DNA of 64,000 bases. Source: Bacteroidia bacterium. Lineage in GTDB: Bacteria > Bacteroidota > Ignavibacteria > UBA10030. The notes under the pieces were generated by a model. That model had not been told where the DNA came from, searched no databases, and saw only the letters and a program-made list of their open reading frames with translations. Shown here piece by piece: positions 7,752-16,657 of this stretch. The translations under genes and the position numbers were made by a program. How positions within the stretch are numbered: position 1 is the stretch's first letter; every line of letters starts with the position of its first letter. Where the stretch lies: NCBI GenBank assembly GCA_022180565.1, contig BQML01000031.1, positions 1 to 64,000 on the forward strand, in the 5' to 3' direction.

Positions 7752-8612
7752 TTATTTTTTCTCTTGCCCAAGCGAAGACAGGGCAAAGTCACGAAGAAGA
7801 GAAAGGTAGGATTCACCGGCAACGAAAAGAATGTCGTTGTGATCGGCTCCGGCAATGGGCTCGAATCGCTTGGGGTGATTCGCGGCTTCAAAGAGTTTTT
7901 TGCCGAGCCGGAACGGAATGACGGAATCGTTCGTGCCGTGGATGAAGAGGAGAGGCAGATGCAGGGAACCGATCTTGGATTCAGAATCGAGCCGTGTGCG
8001 CATGAGAAAACGTGCGGGGAGGAAAGGATAGACGGCGGCGGCGACATCTGGGGCCGAGGAGAACGTGGATTCGAGGATCATGGCCGCGAACCTGCGGTGA
8101 ACAGCAACATCGACCGCGACGGCTCCACCGAGACTCACCCCATGAGCAATAATGCGGGATGGATCAATATTCGGAAGCGTCACGAGATAATCATGAGCGG
8201 CGCGCGCATCCTTGTACACACCCTCCTCGGTCGGAGATCCCTCGCTTCGCCCGTACCCGCGATAGTCGGGGATAAATATGGTAAACCCCGCGTTGCGGAG
8301 ACGACGCAGTTTCTCTGATCTGTGGGCCAGATTACCTGCATTGCCGTGGAAGTACAGGAGCACGCCAACCGGCCGCTCTGCACGCACGAGCCACGCATGA
8401 ATCCTCGTACCGTCCTCCGAAGGGAAAAAATGGTCTTCGGGATTGACCCCCACCGCGGCGGAACGGTAGAGCTCTTCAGAATACCTCGAGGGAAAATAGA
8501 CGAGCTTTTCTTCAAAGATCATGGTGATGAAAGACCAGAAGATGATGGCGACCGCAAGGGCGATGAATACGGATCGGGCGAAACGGAGTATGGGATTGAG
8601 CTTTTTTTTCAC
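7752..8612 (-). CDS. Alpha/beta hydrolase (BEM46-like), membrane-anchored
   Basis: A 286-residue serine hydrolase. It has the oxyanion motif FHGNAGN, nucleophile elbow HGVSLGGA, acid IHGTNDSVI and histidine AGADHNDI, all in the order of the BEM46/YqkD group. An N-terminal helix (about 8-28, FARSVFIALAVAIIFWSF) anchors it with the catalytic domain probably outside. The frame continues upstream to an ATG at 8942, but those 110 residues are low-complexity and cross a GC-rich hairpin, so I use GTG at 8612 (VKKKLNPILRF). A TATACT -10-like box ends six bases before this GTG, which would suit a leaderless transcript. The substrate is unknown. Confidence 0.85.
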   Translation of the reverse strand: MKKKLNPILRFARSVFIALAVAIIFWSFITMIFEEKLVYFPSRYSEELYRSAAVGVNPEDHFFPSEDGTRIHAWLVRAERPVGVLLYFHGNAGNLAHRSEKLRRLRNAGFTIFIPDYRGYGRSEGSPTEEGVYKDARAAHDYLVTLPNIDPSRIIAHGVSLGGAVAVDVAVHRRFAAMILESTFSSAPDVAAAVYPFLPARFLMRTRLDSESKIGSLHLPLLFIHGTNDSVIPFRLGKKLFEAANHPKRFEPIAGADHNDILFVAGESYLSLLRDFALSSLGQEKK

Positions 8613-9044
8613 GAATGGAGTATATTGAAAATAATGAAAGAATGTGAGGTTATTCGAGCGCAATGACCTGCCTTCAACTATTGGCGAAGCTGCGATCAAT
8701 GGGGTGCATGAGGGGTTGGATTTGGAATGTTGCCTGAGGAGGTGGTCTGTCTTTGTACGTGATTTTTTTTTTGGCGTTCCCCCGCCCTCAAAAACGGGCG
8801 GGGTCGGGCTGCTTCGGGGTGCGCTTCGCTTCCGTGCTCCCGCATCATAGTGTTGGATGAGATGGTCGCACCGGCCGCCGTGGAAGGCGGCCGCCCTTCG
8901 CATCCCTAACGCACAAGTCTTGAGGTATTGGAGAATACCCATGTACGTCCCAGAACCGTCGAAATGTCAATATCGATCTCCCTCATTGATTATAGGTTAT
9001 ACCGTCCATTCTCTTAGTTGCAAAATTCATATCCAACCGACTAA
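8613..9044. other. Spacer with GC-rich hairpins, no gene seen
   Basis: About 430 bases between divergent hydrolase genes. It contains a perfect 8-bp inverted repeat CCCCGCCC/GGGCGGGG (8780-8803, 8-base loop) next to an 11-base T run (8763-8772 region), and a 7-bp inverted repeat GGCCGCC/GGCGGCC (8873-8892). The T run precedes the hairpin on plus and is an A run on minus, so it is not an ordinary terminator. It could be a REP-like element. No convincing ORF. Confidence 0.6.
8780..8803. repeat. REP-like GC hairpin
   Basis: Inverted repeat of eight bases with loop TCAAAAAC. Its surroundings (CGGGGTCGGGCTGCTTCGG) have the look of an extragenic palindrome. Only one copy was noticed in this window. 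Confidence 0.45.
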
Positions 9045-9938
9045 ATGTTAATCCGTCTCATCATACTACTTCCATCCCTCCTCTCAGCACAAAGTTATTA
9101 TAACTTCCGCGACGGATTTCTGGACCGCAAAGGTGAGATCGAAACGATGGAACTCTCGTTCGTGGATGAAACGCCGACGACGAGGACCTTCGACTTTCGC
9201 CTGACCTCGTCCAGCGATGACTCTCTGCACGGAAGGATCCGCATGCCGAAGGGGACAGGTCCGTTCCCTGCCGCGCTTCTGTGCGTGGGACTGGAGACGG
9301 GCAGAGAAGTGATCGAGATGATCGAGGGACAAGACAGCGTGATGCTGATGGCGGCGGACTACCCTTTTGAAGGGGAGTGGAATTTTCAGGGATGGGCCGC
9401 GGTCGGAACGACGTTTCGATTGCGGTCGGCCGGATTTCGCACCGTGCCGCTTCTGCTCAATTGCCTGGACTGGCTGTTCGAACTGGACGCCGTGGACAAG
9501 AGCGATGTGACTGTTGTTGCCGTGAGCTTCGGCGCCTTTACCGGTGTGCCGGCGGCCGTGTTGGACCCACGCGTGAAGCAGCTGGTCATCGTGCAGTCAG
9601 GGGGCAACCTGTCGGGCGTGATCGCTCACAATTCCAAGCGCTGGGGGGTAGCCCTGCCGTCATGGCTTGCGGGATGGCTCGGCGGAGGAATCCTCGCGGC
9701 ATTCGAACCGACAAAGTACATTAGACACCTGACGCCGCGAAGGCTGATCATGATCAACGGCGAGGGCGACAGCTTCTTCACCCGCGAATCAGCTGAGGTA
9801 CTGTATGAAGCGGCTGATGAACCGAAGGAGATTATCTGGCACAAGAGCCGCCATGTGATGCCTGGAGAGAAGAATCTGATCAGGGAGTTGACGAATATGG
9901 TGGTCGGGAGGATCTATCAAGTAAAATGGAAAATGTAA
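9045..9938 (+). CDS. Exported alpha/beta hydrolase (dienelactone-hydrolase-like)
   Basis: A 297-residue protein with a short signal peptide (MLIRLIILLPSLLSAQ). The core has the alpha/beta-hydrolase order: strand and oxyanion region PAALLCVGLETGRE near 85, nucleophile elbow VVAVSFGAFTG near 163, acid region MINGEGDSFF near 235 and histidine KSRHVMPGE near 267. The elbow is V-S-F-G rather than the usual G-x-S-x-G, so the first glycine is missing. The serine, acid and histidine are still in place, so it may be active. Divergent from the other hydrolase at 8612. No close family name is offered. Confidence 0.75.
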   Translation: MLIRLIILLPSLLSAQSYYNFRDGFLDRKGEIETMELSFVDETPTTRTFDFRLTSSSDDSLHGRIRMPKGTGPFPAALLCVGLETGREVIEMIEGQDSVMLMAADYPFEGEWNFQGWAAVGTTFRLRSAGFRTVPLLLNCLDWLFELDAVDKSDVTVVAVSFGAFTGVPAAVLDPRVKQLVIVQSGGNLSGVIAHNSKRWGVALPSWLAGWLGGGILAAFEPTKYIRHLTPRRLIMINGEGDSFFTRESAEVLYEAADEPKEIIWHKSRHVMPGEKNLIRELTNMVVGRIYQVKWKM

Positions 9939-10012
9939 AAAGTGAAAAGTGAAAAGCGAAAAGTGAAAAGCGAAAAGTGAAAAGTGAAATGTGAAAAGTG
10001 AAATGTGAAAAT
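9939..10012. repeat. 7-base tandem array GTGAAAA / GCGAAAA
   Basis: About ten units of G(T/C)GAAAA directly after the hydrolase stop codon. The third-base T/C choice varies from unit to unit. A sister array with G in place of A (GTGAGAA/GCGAGAA) lies at 21991-22096. Confidence 0.9.
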
Positions 10013-10095
10013 CGACTCTCCCTAAAAAAGGAACAGGAACCGACAGGGGGTATCGTATCCCTTTTTTGGATTTTGTCAACCGTCCCGAAACGTAA

Positions 10096-10122
10096 AGGGG
10101 CAACGCGGTGCGCGCTGCCCCT
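10096..10122 (-). terminator. Possible terminator after the beta-helix gene
   Basis: Stem AGGGGCA/TGCCCCT with a 13-base GC-rich loop, 25 bases past the stop of the beta-helix gene. On the minus strand it is followed only by TTT-ACG-TTT, so the U tract is weak. Confidence 0.4.
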
Positions 10123-10146
10123 CGGAATCATCGTTGCGAACATCTA

Positions 10147-13100
10147 TCAGCGGACCAACAGCATTCTTCTGGTTTCGACAAATGATCCGGCCTCGATGCG
10201 GAAGAAATATACTCCGCTGGCGACCTGTTGGCCGTAGAGATTGCGGCCGTTCCAGGTCACGCTGTGGAATCCCACGTCCATCTCGTCGTTTACCAGTGTG
10301 GCGACTTCGCGACCAAGCAGATCAAACACCTTCAGCGAAACCCGTGCGGCCTCCGGGATCTGGAAGCGAATCGTGGTTTCCGGATTGAAGGGATTCGGGT
10401 AGTTCTGCTGGACGGCGTAGGTCGTCGGAAGCGCTTGGTCTTTACCCGTACTCAGCACCACGTCCGTCTCGAAAGTTGAAACAGGTGAAGACGCGAAACC
10501 TTCGCGCTTGTCGGAGGCGACGACGCGCCAGAAATAGGTTGTATTTGGTGTCAACGCGCCGGCCGAGAGATAGATGGATGTGTCCGTCGTGGCACTGAGA
10601 CGCACGGAGCCCTCAAACGTGCTGGACGGAGCGTATTCGAGGATGTACTCGACGGGGTCGCCGTCCGGATCGATCGCACGCGTCCAAACAAACCGTGGGG
10701 CGCTTGCGACCTTCGTGTTCGGAGCGGGTGCGACAAGATTGAAGGGGAAGGGACTATTGTTGTCGTACATGAATCCTTTGAACAACGTATCGGCCTTCCC
10801 GTTGGCGTTGTACACGATCACGTGAACCGGACCGCCGGGACCGGGAGGGATCGTGAATGTGAGAAGATCCGAGCTTACATACTCGTATGTTTCCAGGGTA
10901 TCCGTTCCGATGACCACCGTCGCCCCGGGGAGGATCTGTCTGCCCTTCAACACCGCGGCACCGCCGCCTGCACGAGGCGATTGCGCCGGCGTTACTTCGG
11001 CGATGTCCGGACGGGCCTCGGAGAGATACGTAGGCGCTTGGAGGAATGGATCCCAGTCGATCTGGTCACTGACATGATCGCCCCGACCGTTGTTGATCAG
11101 ACCCAAACCGTCTGAATCATCAACGTCGCGCGGCCCCGACGCGTCTCCCCAGAAATTGCCCTCCGCGTTCAGGGATTGAATGGCTCCGTAGTAGTACGAT
11201 CCTTCCAGGTTGCGGAAAAACGTGTTGCCGGTGACCCAGGAATCATTCGTGGTGTAAGAGATGCTGAAGCCGCCTTCATTCTGAGCAATGAAGTTTTCCA
11301 CGACTGCTAGGACCGTGTCACTCGTAGAGATGATTCCATAATCCCCGTTTTCAAGGATCGTGTTGTTTTTGATCAGAAGGCCGCCATTGCCGTAGGTGCT
11401 CAGGCCGCTGTACATGTTGCCGGTGACGTTATTCCGTTCGAAGAACACCGAATCGGCGTAATCCAGAGCCACTCCCGTGCCTTGGTGGCCGTAGATGTCG
11501 TTTTCCCAGACATGGGCAAACCTGCTGTATTCCACAGAGAGACCCGTGTATTTGCTTTGCAGGAACGAGTTTTTCCAGACCCAGAGTGAATCCACATTGC
11601 TGAAGTACGCCCCTCCGGAACCCTCCGCCGTCGTGTTGTCTGACACGTAGGCTTTCCGTACGTAATTCAACGACAACGAATTATTGTTATACTGAATGCG
11701 GACTTTGTTCTTTTCAACAACAACGGAGTCCACCTCGTAGACGTAAACTGAAGGACCCGTGTTTCCGACGACGTGCAAAAATTGGACGTATTCCGCGTCG
11801 ATTCCCGCAGAGTACCCGCCTGATTCCACAACATTGGCGTCGAGGACAGCGTGGTGGAGTCCATAGAGGCTGACCGCATTGTAATACAGAGCGGAAAAAC
11901 GGTTGCGCGCCGCCACGAGGACTCCCAGGCCTTCATAGTTCCCGCTTGCGTATATGCCGTAATAAGCGCTGTGGACCTTGTTGTCGTTGATCCAGGTCGA
12001 GTCGGAACTGTACACCGTAAAGGCGTAATAGGTGATATTGGAAAGTTCGTTCAACTGTATCACCGCGTCGTCCGTCTGATAGAGATCTACTCCCTCGTAG
12101 CAGTTCATCAGGAGGTTTCTGGAGATAAAGGCCGAATCGATCGCAGACAAGTAGATCGCCGCGTTATCATCGACTTGACTGATATGATTCTCGACGATTG
12201 TCACAGCCGAGGGGTACGCGGATTGGACGGCAACTGTTTTTGCAAGAACGGATCCGGCATAGTAACCTTCTCCGTAATAATAGTCGCCTCCGATAATTCC
12301 CCCGTAGGAATACTGAAGAGTGTTGTTCTGGATCAACAGGGGACCGACCTGGTAAAACCAGATTTGGGCGTCGTTGCTTCGCTCGATCCTGTTCCTCTGA
12401 ATCGTGGTGAAGGAAGGATAGACGTAGCTTTCCCCCTGGAGATATTCATCAAGAATGATTCCGACGTACCCGCTGCCATAGATCAGGTTGTCTTCGATGG
12501 TCGTGTAGGCTGTTCCGTACAGAGATATGCCGTTGCCGAAATTGCCGACGTGGTCCATCGTGGCCGTTCCGGCACTTGTCGACCGGGGTTCGGCCGGAGT
12601 CGGAGGGGCCTGGTCGCGCTTGCGGTGTGAGACGGGCGGGTCGGGCCTGACGAGCGGCACCCGTGCTCGCCTCGATTCCGCGGCCGAGCGGGCAAGGAGC
12701 AAGGACTGCGTTTCCCCGCTCATGACCGGGACACCATCGGTCCGCACGCGGGCCAGGGCCATTGCCACGGTCGGCACCTGATACACGGCCGACGAATCGC
12801 CGATGGCGTTTTTACGGATCATATTGTATTCACCTGCGTAGATGGAAATGCCGTCAAGATAATTTCCGGCTACGATGTTCTCTTCGACGACGTTATATCC
12901 CTCTCCCTCGAATATCCTCACTCCCCCGCCCGCGTTGCGCCCGAGATAATTGCGGCGCACGGTCAGGGAATCGGATTGAAACGTCCCGATGCCGGAGTTG
13001 TTGCTCCACATGATCACGTTTTCTTCGATCAGGATATTCGATGATGAATCCATCACGACGATTCCCTCGCTGTACCCATAGGACCCGGATTCCGTAACAA

Positions 13101-13608
13101 TATTTCCCCGAATGGTGACATCACGGCTTCGTGCCACTCTGATCCCGTAGTCTTCCGATCCTGTCAGAATGTTTCCGGGACCGATCACCACGGGTCCGCC
13201 GGAGACCGTATCGATCGCGATCGCGGTTCCCTTGAATCCGCTGAAGGTGAGGTTGGAGAGCGTAACCCCGCCCGACTTGATGATCAATCCGTCGAATCGA
13301 ATGCCGTCGAGGAGGGGAGAGGGAGCAAGAATGGTGGTGTCCGGCCGCCCTGTGATGGTCAGCCCGTCTGTATCATTGATCACAAGCGACTCATTGAGAA
13401 GAATGACCGAATCGGGTCCGAAAGCGTTCGCATCGAAGATGATCGCGTTCGGTCCGGCCTCGTTGTTCGCCGCCTCGATCGCTTCACGCAGGGACAAGAG
13501 GCCGTCGGTTGTATCGACGACATCCTGCCGGGTATTGACGATAAGTGTTTGTGCTGTGCTTATCGAGACAGCAGTGAGGAAGAGAAACGCGGTCGCAAGG
13601 ACTTTCAT
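10147..13608 (-). CDS. Large right-handed beta-helix protein exported by T9SS
   Basis: 1,153 residues; the start ATG at 13608 follows CCGGAGG and opens a signal peptide (MKVLATAFLFLTAVSISTAQ). The order is a LSLREAIEAAN motif near 40 typical of polymorphic/CSLREA outer-surface proteins, a long right-handed parallel beta-helix of NosD/pectate-lyase type with many 'N-x-I-x-x-S/N' turns (about 75-840), an IPT/TIG domain (about 870-955), a fibronectin-III-like domain (about 960-1055), then a T9SS type A sorting domain starting at NYPNPFNPETTI and ending VETRRMLLVR. A 75-residue Arg/Pro/Ser-rich segment (about 12560-12790) interrupts the helix. Likely a cell-surface or secreted carbohydrate-binding or adhesive protein; enzymatic activity cannot be told. 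Confidence 0.9.
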   Translation of the reverse strand: MKVLATAFLFLTAVSISTAQTLIVNTRQDVVDTTDGLLSLREAIEAANNEAGPNAIIFDANAFGPDSVILLNESLVINDTDGLTITGRPDTTILAPSPLLDGIRFDGLIIKSGGVTLSNLTFSGFKGTAIAIDTVSGGPVVIGPGNILTGSEDYGIRVARSRDVTIRGNIVTESGSYGYSEGIVVMDSSSNILIEENVIMWSNNSGIGTFQSDSLTVRRNYLGRNAGGGVRIFEGEGYNVVEENIVAGNYLDGISIYAGEYNMIRKNAIGDSSAVYQVPTVAMALARVRTDGVPVMSGETQSLLLARSAAESRRARVPLVRPDPPVSHRKRDQAPPTPAEPRSTSAGTATMDHVGNFGNGISLYGTAYTTIEDNLIYGSGYVGIILDEYLQGESYVYPSFTTIQRNRIERSNDAQIWFYQVGPLLIQNNTLQYSYGGIIGGDYYYGEGYYAGSVLAKTVAVQSAYPSAVTIVENHISQVDDNAAIYLSAIDSAFISRNLLMNCYEGVDLYQTDDAVIQLNELSNITYYAFTVYSSDSTWINDNKVHSAYYGIYASGNYEGLGVLVAARNRFSALYYNAVSLYGLHHAVLDANVVESGGYSAGIDAEYVQFLHVVGNTGPSVYVYEVDSVVVEKNKVRIQYNNNSLSLNYVRKAYVSDNTTAEGSGGAYFSNVDSLWVWKNSFLQSKYTGLSVEYSRFAHVWENDIYGHQGTGVALDYADSVFFERNNVTGNMYSGLSTYGNGGLLIKNNTILENGDYGIISTSDTVLAVVENFIAQNEGGFSISYTTNDSWVTGNTFFRNLEGSYYYGAIQSLNAEGNFWGDASGPRDVDDSDGLGLINNGRGDHVSDQIDWDPFLQAPTYLSEARPDIAEVTPAQSPRAGGGAAVLKGRQILPGATVVIGTDTLETYEYVSSDLLTFTIPPGPGGPVHVIVYNANGKADTLFKGFMYDNNSPFPFNLVAPAPNTKVASAPRFVWTRAIDPDGDPVEYILEYAPSSTFEGSVRLSATTDTSIYLSAGALTPNTTYFWRVVASDKREGFASSPVSTFETDVVLSTGKDQALPTTYAVQQNYPNPFNPETTIRFQIPEAARVSLKVFDLLGREVATLVNDEMDVGFHSVTWNGRNLYGQQVASGVYFFRIEAGSFVETRRMLLVR

Positions 13609-13632
13609 AGGGCCTCCGGAGGAAAGTGCGCC

Positions 13633-13661
13633 AATGTACAAGAAGAATGGATTGCAGTCAA
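13633..13661 (-). promoter_or_regulatory. Promoter of the beta-helix gene
   Basis: On the minus strand TTGACT (13661-13656), 17 bases, TACATT (13638-13633), 25 bases before the start codon. A near-perfect example of the window's promoter form. Confidence 0.65.
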
Positions 13662-13700
13662 CTGGCCTCCGGCGCATGCAACCTGTGAAACGGCAAAAGA

Positions 13701-13725
13701 AAAAGGCGACTTTTAGCCGCCTTTT
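13701..13725. terminator. Intrinsic terminator after ahcY
   Basis: Stem AAAAGGCG/CGCCTTTT, 9-base loop, with T runs on both strands (TTTTTT on plus, TTTTTCTTTT on minus). It lies 27 bases past the ahcY stop and separates it from the beta-helix promoter. Confidence 0.75.
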
Positions 13726-13751
13726 TTGAGGAGGTTGAGAGTGGAGAGATT

Positions 13752-15032
13752 CTAGGTACCGGATGAATAGTCGTTGATGTACCGCTCCTGTTCTCTGGTC
13801 AACCGGTCGATGGAAATCCCCATCGTTTTCAGCTTCAGCCCGGCGATCTCCTGATCCTGCTCGGCCGGGATATCGTGGACCGTGTTCTCAAGCCGTTTGC
13901 CCTTCTTATGAAGCTCGGCAAGTCGAAGCTGAGACATGAATTGGTTGGCAAACGACATGTCCATCACTTCCGACGGATGCCCTTCGGCCGCGGCAAGGTT
14001 CACCAGCCGGCCTTGGGCAAGAAGGTAGATCCGCTTTCCGTTTTTCAGAACATATTCTTCGTTGTCGGAACGAACGGTGCGGACGGACTTTGCGGCTTTC
14101 TTCAGATGTCCGATGTTGATTTCGCAATCGTAATGGCCTGTGTTGCACACAATAGCTCCGTCCTTCATGACTTTGAAGTGCCGGTCAACGATGACGTCCT
14201 TGACGCCGGTTGCTGTAATGAACACGTCGCCGATCCGGGCCGCCGCGTCCATATCCATGACGCGGAAACCCTCCAGAGTAGCCTTGAGGGCCGCGGTGGG
14301 TTTCACCTCGGTGACGATGACATTGGCGCCGAGGCCCTTCGCCCGGATCGCCACGCCGCGCCCGCAGTGTCCGAATCCGGCGACGACAACGTTCTTTCCG
14401 GCCAGGAGAACGCTGGTGGAGCGCAGAATGCCGTCGAGGGTCGATTGGCCCGTGCCGTACACATTGTCAAAGTCCCACTTGGTCTCTGCGTCGTTCACCG
14501 CGATCACGGGGTAGCGGAGGGCGCCGTCGCGGGCCATGGCACGCAGACGATGAACGCCGGTGGTGGTTTCCTCGGTTCCGCCGATGACGGACGTGGCGGC
14601 CAAGTCGGGATACTTGTTGTGGATCGTAAAGATCAGATCCGCTCCGTCATCGAGCGTCAGGTTCGGCTGCATTTTGAGGGTTTCTTCAATGCACCAGTAG
14701 AATTCCCTGACGTTCATTCCGTGCCAGGCAAAAATCGAAATGCCGTCGGCCGCAAGTGCCGCGGCAATGTCATCCTGGGTTGAGAGAGGATTGCATCCGC
14801 TCCAGCTGACTTGAGCCCCGGCTTCCACGAAAGTCTTGACAAGAACGGCTGTTTCCTTGGTGACGTGCAGACAGCCGGCGATTTTGTAGCCTTTCAGAGG
14901 TTTGCTCTTGCGGTACTTTTCCCGAAGCGACATCAGGACGGGCATGCGCGACTCGGCCCATTCAATGCGGAGTTTGCCTTCTCTGGCAAGGGAAAGATCT
15001 TTGACTTTATAAATGCCGGATTTTTCGTTCAT
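13752..15032 (-). CDS. ahcY: S-adenosylhomocysteine hydrolase
   Basis: A 426-residue cytoplasmic NAD-dependent enzyme that splits S-adenosylhomocysteine to adenosine and homocysteine, removing the product of methyl transfer. Signatures: GCLHVTKETAVL near 53, SGCNPLSTQDD near 78, the Rossmann motif AGFGHCGRGVA near 218, and NTGHYDCEINIGHL near 293. It ends in RYINDYSSGT and so lacks the longer K-YRY tail; with 426 residues it belongs to the shorter bacterial/archaeal form. It lies 211 bases after metK on the same strand, so the two methyl-cycle enzymes are neighbours and probably co-regulated, with an odd repeat element between them. Confidence 0.97.
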   Translation of the reverse strand: MNEKSGIYKVKDLSLAREGKLRIEWAESRMPVLMSLREKYRKSKPLKGYKIAGCLHVTKETAVLVKTFVEAGAQVSWSGCNPLSTQDDIAAALAADGISIFAWHGMNVREFYWCIEETLKMQPNLTLDDGADLIFTIHNKYPDLAATSVIGGTEETTTGVHRLRAMARDGALRYPVIAVNDAETKWDFDNVYGTGQSTLDGILRSTSVLLAGKNVVVAGFGHCGRGVAIRAKGLGANVIVTEVKPTAALKATLEGFRVMDMDAAARIGDVFITATGVKDVIVDRHFKVMKDGAIVCNTGHYDCEINIGHLKKAAKSVRTVRSDNEEYVLKNGKRIYLLAQGRLVNLAAAEGHPSEVMDMSFANQFMSQLRLAELHKKGKRLENTVHDIPAEQDQEIAGLKLKTMGISIDRLTREQERYINDYSSGT

Positions 15033-15056
15033 GAGTGAGAGGTGTATGCGTTAAAT

Positions 15057-15231
15057 GGTTGAATGGTTGAACGTGGTTGAATATCTGAGAAAAGGGAAAC
15101 CTGACGCGAGAAGCGAGACGCAAGAAGTGAGAAAGTTTAAGGCCTCTCGTGCCGCAGGACGAGCGGACCCGGTTCTCTTTGCGGCTCACAGGGCTTTAGA
15201 CCCTCTTACTTCTCGCTTCTCACTTCTTAAC
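15057..15231. repeat. Repeat-flanked element between ahcY and metK
   Basis: Three GGTTGAA units (15057-15081) are followed by a purine array GCGAGAAGCGAGACG..AAGTGAGAA (15106-15137) and its pyrimidine counterpart CTTCTCGCTTCTCACTTC (15205-15231). The two arms are complementary and would enclose about 65 bases that include a GCCGCA/TGCGGC stem. I tested it by eye against SAH and SAM riboswitch cores and saw no match. Confidence 0.65.
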
Positions 15232-15243
15232 TATCCTGCCGCT

Positions 15244-16386
15244 TTACCGTACAGCTCTTTTTAGTTTCTCCACCAGATCCGTCTTCTCCCACGTAAACTC
15301 CTCCTCAGTTCTGCCGAAGTGTCCGTACGCCGCGGTCTTGCGGTAGATGGGGCGGAGCAGGTCGAGACGCTGGATGATCCCGCGGGGTGTGAGATCGATT
15401 TCCTTCTTGATGATTTCCGCAATCTGATTGTCGGGGATGGCGCCCGTGCCGAAGGTCTGGACGAGGACTGACACGGGCTCGGCGACGCCTATGGCGTACG
15501 CAAGCTGAATCTGGCATTCCGAAGCCAGCCCTGCGGCGACAATGTTCTTCGCCAGGTGCCGGGCCGCGTAGGCGGCACTGCGATCGACCTTGGTCGGGTC
15601 CTTGCCCGAGAATGCGCCTCCGCCGTGCGGGGCGCGCCCGCCGTAGGTGTCCACAATGATCTTCCGACCGGTGAGGCCGGTGTCACCGTGAGGGCCCCCG
15701 ATTTCGAACAGGCCCGTAGGGTTCACGAAATATCTCGTCTTTGCGTCGAGCAGGTCATTCGGAATGATATGCTTGACGACGTAATCGATCACATCATTTT
15801 TGATCTTTTCCTGACTCACGCCGGGGGCGTGCTGAGTGGAGATCACAATGGTGGTCACCCGCACCGGTTTTTTCCCCTCGTATTCGATCGTCACTTGAGA
15901 CTTGGCATCCGGCCTCAAATACGGCATGTCGTTCCTATGGAGCTTCCGGATCTCCGAAAGACGCTTCACGAGTTTATGAGCGAGCATGATGGGCATCGGC
16001 ATGAGCTCGTCGGTTTCCGTGCAGGCATAACCGAACATCATGCCCTGATCGCCCGCACCGCCGGTGTCCACACCCTGCGCGATATTCGGCGACTGCGCGT
16101 GGATGGCCGAAAGCACCGAGCACGAATCCGCGTCGAAGCCCACGCCGGCTTCCGTGTAGCCGATGCTCTTGATCACGTTCCGAACGATCTTCTGCACGTC
16201 CACATAATGGTCGGTTGTGATCTCGCCGCCGACGAGTGCGAGGCCCGTCGTGACGAAACTCTCGCAGGCCACGCGGGCCGCGGGATCATGTTCAAGGATC
16301 TCGTCCAGGACGGAATCGGAGATCTGGTCGCACACCTTATCCGGGTGGCCTTCGGAAACGGATTCAGAAGTGAAGAGGTGCTTCAT
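15244..16386 (-). CDS. metK: S-adenosylmethionine synthase
   Basis: A 380-residue enzyme making SAM from methionine and ATP. It starts with the classical [20 protein letters not shown] and has [12 protein letters not shown] (near 111, the ATP/methionine site) and [19 protein letters not shown] (near 256, the phosphate-binding signature). Length is normal (about 380-400). The family works as a dimer or tetramer. Gene order metK-ahcY links synthesis of SAM to removal of its product. The spacer upstream consists largely of perfect 25-base direct repeats, and no known SAM riboswitch is visible. Confidence 0.98.
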   Translation of the reverse strand: MKHLFTSESVSEGHPDKVCDQISDSVLDEILEHDPAARVACESFVTTGLALVGGEITTDHYVDVQKIVRNVIKSIGYTEAGVGFDADSCSVLSAIHAQSPNIAQGVDTGGAGDQGMMFGYACTETDELMPMPIMLAHKLVKRLSEIRKLHRNDMPYLRPDAKSQVTIEYEGKKPVRVTTIVISTQHAPGVSQEKIKNDVIDYVVKHIIPNDLLDAKTRYFVNPTGLFEIGGPHGDTGLTGRKIIVDTYGGRAPHGGGAFSGKDPTKVDRSAAYAARHLAKNIVAAGLASECQIQLAYAIGVAEPVSVLVQTFGTGAIPDNQIAEIIKKEIDLTPRGIIQRLDLLRPIYRKTAAYGHFGRTEEEFTWEKTDLVEKLKRAVR

Positions 16387-16476
16387 AGGGGCAGGTTAAA
16401 ATGAGAGATTCAAAAATCCTGAAGAGTGATGTTAAGGCTGAGAAGAAAGCTCGAAATCCGAAATATGAAATTCAAA

Positions 16477-16561
16477 ACAAATCCGAAGCACGAAATTTGA
16501 AACAAATCCGAAGCACGAAATTTGAAACAAATCCGAAGCACGAAATTTGAAACAAATCCGA
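16477..16561. repeat. Perfect 25-base tandem repeats upstream of metK
   Basis: The word ATCCGA begins at 16481, 16506, 16531 and 16556, exactly 25 bases apart, and the intervening 25-mers (with AGCACGAAATTTGAAACAA) are identical. Flanking sequence (16451-16475, 16562-16620) holds degraded AAATTCG-type words related to the array at 6335-6461. The identity suggests recent expansion. Confidence 0.92.
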
Positions 16562-16657
16562 ACCGCATATTCGAAGCCAATCGGATCACGAAGTTCGAAA
16601 GCCGGATCGTTCGAGATTCGTATGTCGAATTTGTTGGTTCTTCAATATTGGAATTTC

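Noticed and set aside
8763-8803. Intrinsic terminator at the GC hairpin
   Set aside because: The T run comes before the stem on plus and becomes an A run on minus.
10052-10079. TTGACA-16-TACGAT on the minus strand after the hydrolase at 9045
   Set aside because: It would transcribe only antisense to a repeat and the hydrolase; no RNA gene is seen there, so it is kept as chance.
12527-12781. Plus-strand ORF opposite the beta-helix insert
   Set aside because: It lies antisense to the GC-rich insert, where high GC removes stop codons; no start signal.
15033-15243. SAH or SAM riboswitch in front of ahcY
   Set aside because: The conserved cores of those classes were not found by eye; only the repeat arms remain.
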